A DNA stretch of 11,025 nucleotides, from contig JALOLX010000019.1 in NCBI GenBank assembly GCA_025455765.1, positions 1 to 11,025 on the forward strand. Direction: 5' to 3'. Shown piece after piece: positions 7,467 to 11,025 of this stretch. Position 1 is the stretch's first letter; every line of letters begins with the position of its first letter. This stretch comes from Flavobacteriales bacterium. GTDB lineage: Bacteria > Bacteroidota > Bacteroidia > Flavobacteriales_F > PHOS-HE28. The notes under the pieces were generated by a model. The model was not told the DNA's origin, ran no database searches, and was given only the letters and a program-made list of their open reading frames with translations. Made by a program: the position numbers and the translations under genes.

Positions 7467-9281
7467 CTATTCCTTGATGAAGCGACCGGTGGTCAGTGCC
7501 GACCCGTCGGACGCCAGGATGGTGTAGAGTCCAGCAGGAAGGTCGTTCACGTTCACGTGGCTGAGCTCGCCGGTGCTGCTGATCCGCGCCACGGTTCGGC
7601 CCTGCGCATCGAGCACCTGGATCGGACTTCCAGCGGGAAGGGAACCGGTGGCGATGGTCAGCCGGTCACTGACCGGGTTGGGGTACATGACCAGGGCGGT
7701 GCGGCGGGTGTGAAGCTCATCTACGGAGGCCAGCAGGTCCGAGCAGCCCAGGGCGTTCGCTTCATCCAGGGAGAACATGCCCGGTATGTCCATGGCCATC
7801 GTGCGTATGCTATCCACCCGTTCCTGTAGGGCCACCACGCTCCCCGCAGCGCCACCCGAGCCTGCGCTGGCGTATACATAGGCCACGAGCAACGTGATCC
7901 GTTCACCGGGTTCTAGGACGATCGGACCCATGGAGGCCACAGCGCGCGGGTCCACATGGCCAGCGCCGAGATCTACTTGCGGAGACCAGGGTGCCTGCGG
8001 GATGCCCGCAGTGCCCAGTGCGAGCGGGTCGGTATCGGATGGGAAGGCGAACCGTGCTGGTATATCATTGGGGCCCGTGCTGTACCCATCGCCACCGTAC
8101 ATGAACATCATGTTGTCCTTCCAGAGGCTGCGCAGGTGGTTGTAGTAGTGGAAGGGCTGGGCCGGGTCGCTCATTTCGGCGGGGGCGCTGCGGAGGAAGT
8201 ACATGGAACTGCTCAAGCCATGGCGTTCGTTGTCGATGATGCCATCGTTGTATCCATAGCCGTTGAAGGCCGGAACCGCAGGGTCCGTGGTATTGTCCGT
8301 GCCATCGGGGTCCAGCAGCGGGCCTTTGAGGATCGCCATGCCGAACGCGGGTGGTTGCTGTCCATACCCTGCAGTGCCCACGCAGTCCTCGTCGTTGTCG
8401 TCACCGTTGGCCACATATACCATGCTCCGGCCTACATCGGTGCCCACCACATCGTCATCCCCACAACCCAGATCGAAGTCCGCGAAATGGCCGATCTGAA
8501 CATCGGAGAGCGTTTGCGTGCCACGGTTGATCAGCGTGTAGTGAACGAAGGCAGTGTGCTGCAGCGCGGGGTCGGAGGTGTAGGCGAACGGCATCATGTG
8601 CACTTCCAGTCCGATCGCGCCACCGCCGCTCTGGGTATGGACGTCGAGGCGGTCGTTGAAGATGGTGTACAAGGCCTGTTCACCGAGCACACATGGGTGG
8701 TCCCCATTGGCGGGAGCATAGACGCCGTCCCCATCGCGATCATAGAAGGGCGCCAGGTAGGTGTCCTGTCCGGCCTCTACATCGCCCATGGCCGGCCAGC
8801 TCAGGAAGGATGCTGGAATGGTGTAGCCCACGGGGAATGCAATGGCCGGGTCACAGCCGGGGTCTGCCAAGCAGTCGAAGTAGGCCCGGTGCAGGAGCAC
8901 ATCGGCCTGGTCCACGCTCCACACTTGGTCATACGCGGCGGATACTTCCGGGCTGATCGTCGCAGTACCATCGATGGTCAACGGGCCGGGGAAGAAGTCG
9001 CGCTCGCCCGGGGTGCCGTACAGATGGGCCGCGAATTTCAACTGGTTGTCGGGTGAGTTACCGCCGATCCAGATCCCGCTGGTGAACAAGGGTGAACGTC
9101 CCGTTCCCGCGGGCGCTTCCATTCCGTTGCCATTGGGTGTGGCAGGGCCGATCAAGCCGTTGGAGAAGACCGTGGTATGTACGCCATTGATGGTCAACTG
9201 GGCGTGGTTCTGTGCCCAGGCAGATCCACTGCCCAAGGCCGCCAGTACAAGAAGGGTTGCGTATGTACGATCCATGGTCAT
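7467..9281 (-). CDS. Secreted protein with T9SS type A C-terminal sorting domain
   Basis: A 604-residue protein exported by Sec and then through the type IX system to the cell surface or medium. The signal peptide (residues 1-23) ends ALGSGSAWA before Gln24. The N-terminal two thirds follow a pattern common in large Bacteroidota surface-protein families: SGIWIGG at 68-74, DFFPGP at 95-100, a Ca-binding-like DRDGDGVY at 181-188, INRGTQTLSD at 251-260, and an Asp-rich DFDLGCGDDDVVGTD at 268-282. No catalytic motif is recognised. Residues about 529-604 are the sorting domain (MYPNP at 532-536, DLPAGLYTI, final GRFIKE). Two starts are possible, ATG at 9281 or 9275; both give the signal peptide. 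The frame extends another 51 codons upstream but without a sensible N-terminus. It is a single-gene unit; its role is unknown. Confidence 0.93.
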   Translation of the reverse strand: MTMDRTYATLLVLAALGSGSAWAQNHAQLTINGVHTTVFSNGLIGPATPNGNGMEAPAGTGRSPLFTSGIWIGGNSPDNQLKFAAHLYGTPGERDFFPGPLTIDGTATISPEVSAAYDQVWSVDQADVLLHRAYFDCLADPGCDPAIAFPVGYTIPASFLSWPAMGDVEAGQDTYLAPFYDRDGDGVYAPANGDHPCVLGEQALYTIFNDRLDVHTQSGGGAIGLEVHMMPFAYTSDPALQHTAFVHYTLINRGTQTLSDVQIGHFADFDLGCGDDDVVGTDVGRSMVYVANGDDNDEDCVGTAGYGQQPPAFGMAILKGPLLDPDGTDNTTDPAVPAFNGYGYNDGIIDNERHGLSSSMYFLRSAPAEMSDPAQPFHYYNHLRSLWKDNMMFMYGGDGYSTGPNDIPARFAFPSDTDPLALGTAGIPQAPWSPQVDLGAGHVDPRAVASMGPIVLEPGERITLLVAYVYASAGSGGAAGSVVALQERVDSIRTMAMDIPGMFSLDEANALGCSDLLASVDELHTRRTALVMYPNPVSDRLTIATGSLPAGSPIQVLDAQGRTVARISSTGELSHVNVNDLPAGLYTILASDGSALTTGRFIKE

Positions 9282-9286
9282 CAAGA

Positions 9287-9315
9287 TTAAGGTACGTGTT
9301 GTGCGACAACCACAA
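9287..9315 (-). promoter_or_regulatory. Weak candidate promoter for the T9SS-substrate gene
   Basis: On the minus strand a TTG (9313-9315) lies 18 bp before TACCTTAA (9287-9294), which matches TAnnTTTG in the first part but not the last two bases. If used, transcription would begin almost at the ATG at 9281, so the mRNA would be nearly leaderless, or the ATG at 9275 would be used. The rest of the gene-free stretch to 9466 shows only a CCACGCGTGG palindrome (9431-9440) and no coding signal. Confidence 0.3.
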
Positions 9316-9466
9316 CCTATGCCCGGATGCGGCGTTCTGGGCAAGGAGAACAGGCAACGGTGGACGGAGTGTGTGCAACGGTCGATGGAGCATGCAGCAT
9401 CACCACAGAACGCACCACGAAGGGCTTGATCCACGCGTGGAAGCTCCCTTCAATTCTATACACCTC

Positions 9467-9570
9467 AAAGGCATCTCACACCCTCCCCAACAACCCCCTT
9501 AGGTCCACCTTCTCGCCCACGATCCGCGCCACCTCGCTGATGGGCACACGCTCCTGCTTCATGCTGTCGC
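9467..9570. repeat. 104-bp direct repeat, left copy (glyQS 3'-end duplicate)
   Basis: Identical to 10595-10698 at 101 of 104 positions with no gaps; differences are at 9499, 9500 and 9548. It contains the last 31 sense codons of glyQS, its stop codon and the 9 bases after it. Similarity ends abruptly on both sides. The copies are exactly 1128 bp apart and frame the toxin-antitoxin genes. Confidence 0.97.
9476..9570 (-). pseudogene. Detached 3' fragment of glycyl-tRNA synthetase
   Basis: Within the left repeat the minus strand encodes the last 31 residues of glycyl-tRNA synthetase (from the codon before DSMKQERVPIS to RGLLGRV and stop), the same protein sequence as the end of the real gene at 10604. 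Upstream of 9570 similarity to glyQS stops and the sequence becomes the promoter of the left antitoxin. Alone it could code at most a 28-residue peptide from an ATG at 9562, and no promoter is visible. All three base differences from the true gene are silent (CTG/CTA, CGG/AGG, CGC/CGT), so the copy is recent or came from a functional allele. Confidence 0.9.
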
Positions 9571-9582
9571 CCTTGCTCCCTT

Positions 9583-9614
9583 TTTGCACCAGCCACTCGA
9601 ATGGGCTATTTTCG
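9583..9614 (+). promoter_or_regulatory. Promoter of the left antitoxin
   Basis: TTTG at 9583-9586, a 20-bp spacer and TATTTTCG at 9607-9614 (one mismatch from TAnnTTTG) form a good Bacteroidota promoter. It begins 13 bp inside the unique region next to the left repeat. A clear Shine-Dalgarno GGAG at 9618-9621 lies 7 nt before the ATG at 9629; such a site is not obvious before the other genes in this window. Confidence 0.6.
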
Positions 9615-9628
9615 AACGGAGTACGACC

Positions 9629-9850
9629 ATGCACTACCGCTCCATTATCACCATCGATCCGGACCGGCGCTTTGGCAAGCCCTGTGTGCGGGATACCCGC
9701 ATCACCGTATTCGACGTGCTCAGCTGGCTGGCCGCAGGCATGGACCATGGCGAGATCCTGGAGGACTTCCCGCAGTTGACGGATGATGATATCCGGGCCT
9801 GTTTGGCGTTCGCGGCTGAGCGCGAGCAAACCTTGAAGCGGGCAACGTGA
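9629..9850 (+). CDS. DUF433 family antitoxin (left module)
   Basis: A 73-residue protein of the DUF433 family (COG2442), small helix-turn-helix-like proteins that usually pair with PIN-like DUF5615 toxins and probably neutralise them and repress the module. Visible features are SIITIDP (5-11), GKP at 16-18, TRITVFDVLSWLAAGM (23-38), EILEDFPQLTDDDI (42-55) and a charged C-terminal helix. The start is ATG at 9629, backed by a promoter (9583-9614) and a GGAG Shine-Dalgarno site; an upstream in-frame ATG at 9584 lies before the predicted transcription start. The stop overlaps the GTG of the following toxin (GTGA), normal for these pairs. The toxin is truncated, so this antitoxin may be an orphan. 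It is only distantly like the DUF433 protein at 10328. Confidence 0.88.
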   Translation: MHYRSIITIDPDRRFGKPCVRDTRITVFDVLSWLAAGMDHGEILEDFPQLTDDDIRACLAFAAEREQTLKRAT

Positions 9851-9987
9851 AACTGTTGTTGGACGAGAACATCTCGTACCGGCTGGTGCGCACCTTGACC
9901 ACCGTATATCAAGGGACACTGCACGTGACGCCTTGTTCCTGTGTCACACTTCCCGTTGCCTCACTTTATGCTCGTCCACCGTGGTGA
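9847..9987 (+). pseudogene. Truncated DUF5615 PIN-like toxin (left module)
   Basis: A GTG at 9847, overlapping the antitoxin stop, opens a 46-codon frame. Its first 27 residues (KLLLDENISYRLVR, then TVYQGTLHV) match the N-terminus of DUF5615 (COG4634) toxins, including the conserved LLDEN with its first acidic residue. After Val27 (codon at 9925-9927) the similarity ends, and the rest (TPCSCVT to a TGA at 9985) reads through the antisense of the neighbouring toxin's end. The central and C-terminal acidic residues of the nuclease are missing, so the product should be inactive. The break lies at 9928-9943, immediately outside the stop of the right-hand toxin gene. This suggests that arrival of the right module, or a deletion joining the two, removed the rest. 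Confidence 0.85.
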
Positions 9988-10315
9988 ACCTTCCCTGGAA
10001 CACGAATACGCCAGAACGGATGATGCGCCCAAGCCGTTTTGCCACTTCTTCGGGATCTGCGGACTCGTATCGGAATAGCACCACGCCTTCACCCACACGT
10101 CGCTTTCGCTCGAATACGAGTGTCCCAAAGTCCTGGTCGTGTGTGATCAAGATGCGTTGCTCCTTCACAGCGAACGCGAGAACATCCTCATCCTCCGGTA
10201 TCCTCACCTCGGTGCCCACCCGCACCACATCGTGAGCCAGCATACGAAGCCTGATGGCAGATGCCTTGGAGACGCTTTCGTCCAATAGGAAACGGAGCGT
10301 TACACGGCCTTCCAA
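9944..10315 (-). CDS. DUF5615 family PIN-like toxin (right module)
   Basis: A 123-residue protein of the DUF5615/COG4634 type, predicted PIN-like ribonuclease toxins in the cytoplasm. FLLDES at 9-14 supplies Asp12; EDEDVLAFAVKEQRILITHDQDFG (41-64) supplies the central acidic cluster and the THDxDFG signature with Asp60 and Asp62. All typical acidic positions are present, so it may be active. The RNA target is unknown. The only reasonable start is TTG at 10315 (CTG at 10324 is in the same frame), 12 bases after the antitoxin stop and in the same reading frame as it. The weak start suits a toxin kept at low yield relative to its antitoxin. Its 3' end abuts the broken left toxin. Confidence 0.88.
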   Translation of the reverse strand: MEGRVTLRFLLDESVSKASAIRLRMLAHDVVRVGTEVRIPEDEDVLAFAVKEQRILITHDQDFGTLVFERKRRVGEGVVLFRYESADPEEVAKRLGRIIRSGVFVFQGRFTTVDEHKVRQREV

Positions 10316-10327
10316 GGTGGGCAGGGG

Positions 10328-10564
10328 TCAAGCGCCCTCCAGCGGGCGTGGATAATGCCCCGACGCCATGTTCTCGCTCATGAAGGCATAGATGGCCTTG
10401 ATGTGGTTCGGCTTCAGACGCTCATAATTCTCCATGAGCTGCGCTTCGGTCCATCCCTTGGCCATCAGGGCCAGGATGAATTCCACGGACAATCGCGTGC
10501 CTTTGATGGCGGGCTTTCCCGCGAGTACCGCGGGGTCGCTGGTGATGTAGCGGCGCCAATCCAT
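10328..10564 (-). CDS. DUF433 family antitoxin (right module)
   Basis: A 78-residue DUF433 (COG2442) protein, predicted antitoxin for the DUF5615 toxin that follows after 12 bp. Features are YITSDP (6-11), AGKPAIKGTRLSVEFIL (15-31), LMAKGWTEAQLMENY (33-47) and IKAIYAFMSENMASG (55-69), the usual order: N-terminal beta segment, GTR turn, then helices. The start is ATG at 10564, with no upstream in-frame ATG or GTG before the glyQS stop. A perfect TATATTTG element ends 4 nt before this ATG, so the transcript may be leaderless; the gene may also be read through from glyQS, whose stop is 39 bp upstream. Sequence similarity to the left antitoxin is limited to the family motifs, so the two modules were not produced by a recent duplication. 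Confidence 0.9.
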   Translation of the reverse strand: MDWRRYITSDPAVLAGKPAIKGTRLSVEFILALMAKGWTEAQLMENYERLKPNHIKAIYAFMSENMASGHYPRPLEGA

Positions 10565-10568
10565 AGGA

Positions 10569-10576
10569 CAAATATA
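10569..10576 (-). promoter_or_regulatory. -7 promoter element directly before the right antitoxin
   Basis: The minus strand reads TATATTTG, an exact TAnnTTTG match, ending 4 nt before the ATG at 10564, so transcription should begin at or next to the start codon. The -33 side is weak: TTTC at 10594-10597, 17 bp upstream and reaching into the edge of the right repeat. There is no Shine-Dalgarno sequence. Confidence 0.5.
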
Positions 10577-10594
10577 GCACAGGGCGCAGCCGCG

Positions 10595-10698
10595 AAAGGC
10601 ATCTCACACCCTCCCCAACAACCCCCGCAGGTCCACCTTCTCGCCCACGATCCGCGCCACCTCGCTGATGGGCACGCGCTCCTGCTTCATGCTGTCGC
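10595..10698. repeat. 104-bp direct repeat, right copy (authentic glyQS 3' end)
   Basis: The partner of 9467-9570, differing at 10627, 10628 and 10676. This copy is continuous with the glyQS coding sequence to its right and covers its last 31 sense codons, stop and 9 bases downstream, where the toxin-antitoxin island begins. Confidence 0.97.
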
Positions 10699-11025
10699 GT
10701 TCACGGATGGTAACGGCGTTGTCGGTTAGGGTCTCGTGGTCCACGGTGATGCAGTAGGGCGTGCCGATGGCGTCCTGCCTGCGGTAGCGCTTGCCGATGG
10801 AGTCCTTCTCGTCGTACTGGCAGTTGTGGTCCAGCTTCAAGCGGTCCATGATGGCGCGCGCCTTCTCGGGCAGGCCGTCCTTCTTGATCAACGGCAGCAC
10901 GGCCACCTTCACGGGCGCCAGCGGGGCGGGGATGCGCAGCACCTCACGCACCTCGCCGTTCTCCAGCTTCTCCTCGTCGTAGGCCGCGCTGAGGATGGCC
11001 AGGAACATGCGGTCCAGGCCGATGC
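10604..11025 (-). CDS. glyQS: Glycine--tRNA ligase, C-terminal part (partial)
   Basis: The single-chain, homodimeric class II glycyl-tRNA synthetase, which charges tRNA-Gly in the cytoplasm. The window holds about the last 140 residues; the 5' part lies beyond 11025. The visible part opens in class II motif 3 (IGLDRMFLAILSAAYDEE, with the ATP-binding Arg), followed by the anticodon-binding domain (APVKVAVLPLIKKDGLPEKA, then YDEKDSIGKRYRRQDAIGTP with the VDHETL stretch). It ends RGLLGRV. The frame is open and intact. The last 31 codons plus stop are duplicated at 9476-9570, and the right toxin-antitoxin module begins 39 bp after the stop. A longer in-frame start lies outside the window, so the ATG at 11008 is internal, not the true start. 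Confidence 0.97.
   Translation of the reverse strand, partial: IGLDRMFLAILSAAYDEEKLENGEVREVLRIPAPLAPVKVAVLPLIKKDGLPEKARAIMDRLKLDHNCQYDEKDSIGKRYRRQDAIGTPYCITVDHETLTDNAVTIRERDSMKQERVPISEVARIVGEKVDLRGLLGRV

Larger units (their letters stand above)
9571..10594. other. Candidate toxin-antitoxin island between glyQS 3'-end repeats
   Basis: This 1024-bp stretch lies between the two 104-bp repeats and holds two unrelated DUF433/DUF5615 modules pointing at each other; the left one is broken. The layout, with an essential gene's 3' end duplicated at the far border, resembles integration of a mobile element into a gene end with restoration of that gene. No integrase, transposase or terminal inverted repeat is present, so the element would need help from elsewhere. 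Alternatives are illegitimate recombination or replacement of glyQS by a donor copy carrying the module. Call inferred. Confidence 0.5.

Noticed and set aside
7956..9056. A 366-codon open frame on the plus strand
   Set aside because: It runs antisense through the T9SS-substrate gene, whose signal peptide and sorting domain are unmistakable. The translation has no recognisable motif; long antisense frames are common in GC-rich DNA.
9476..9919. A 147-codon minus-strand frame ending in glycyl-tRNA synthetase sequence, read as a fusion protein
   Set aside because: Only the last 31 residues are glycyl-tRNA synthetase; the rest is antisense to the left antitoxin and its promoter. It is a chance joining at the repeat border.
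9467..10698. Insertion sequence with terminal repeats
   Set aside because: The repeats are direct, not inverted, are made of host gene coding sequence, and no transposase frame lies between them.

Overview
The window reads as chromosome of a GC-rich member of the Bacteroidota, probably on the Flavobacteriales side. The evidence is a C-terminal type IX secretion (T9SS) sorting domain, a DUF4270 lipoprotein directly before glmS (an order I know from this phylum), a single-chain glycyl-tRNA synthetase, and promoters of the Bacteroidota form (TTG or TTTG, about 19-20 bp, then TAnnTTTG). Nothing in the sequence names the species.

Layout. Positions 1-3284 (+) hold the tail of an unidentified gene, a DUF4270 lipoprotein and glmS, packed 5-6 bp apart as one apparent operon. 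Positions 3298-4313 (-) hold a Mn-type superoxide dismutase and a small TM2-domain protein whose start overlaps the sod stop. A divergent promoter region (4314-4450) separates these from two short alanine-rich lipoproteins (+, 4451-4958), which end at a strong hairpin terminator. Positions 5182-7387 (-) hold, in transcription order, tRNA-Leu(CAA), a perfect 10-bp hairpin, a dCMP deaminase and an S41 processing peptidase. Positions 7467-9281 (-) encode a 604-residue secreted T9SS substrate. The right end (-, 10604-11025) is the C-terminal part of glycyl-tRNA synthetase.

The unusual part is 9467-10698. The last 31 sense codons of glyQS, its stop codon and 9 bases beyond it occur twice as direct repeats of 104 bp (3 mismatches, no gaps). 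Between them lie two different DUF433/DUF5615 toxin-antitoxin modules arranged tail to tail. The left one (+) keeps its promoter, Shine-Dalgarno site and antitoxin, but its toxin is cut after about 27 residues. The right one (-) looks intact. The arrangement resembles a small accessory island that entered at the 3' end of an essential gene and rebuilt that gene's end. No integrase or transposase is visible, so mobility is an inference.

Most of the remaining content is housekeeping: amino-sugar supply for the envelope (glmS), envelope lipoproteins and proteolysis, oxidative-stress defence, pyrimidine salvage and translation.
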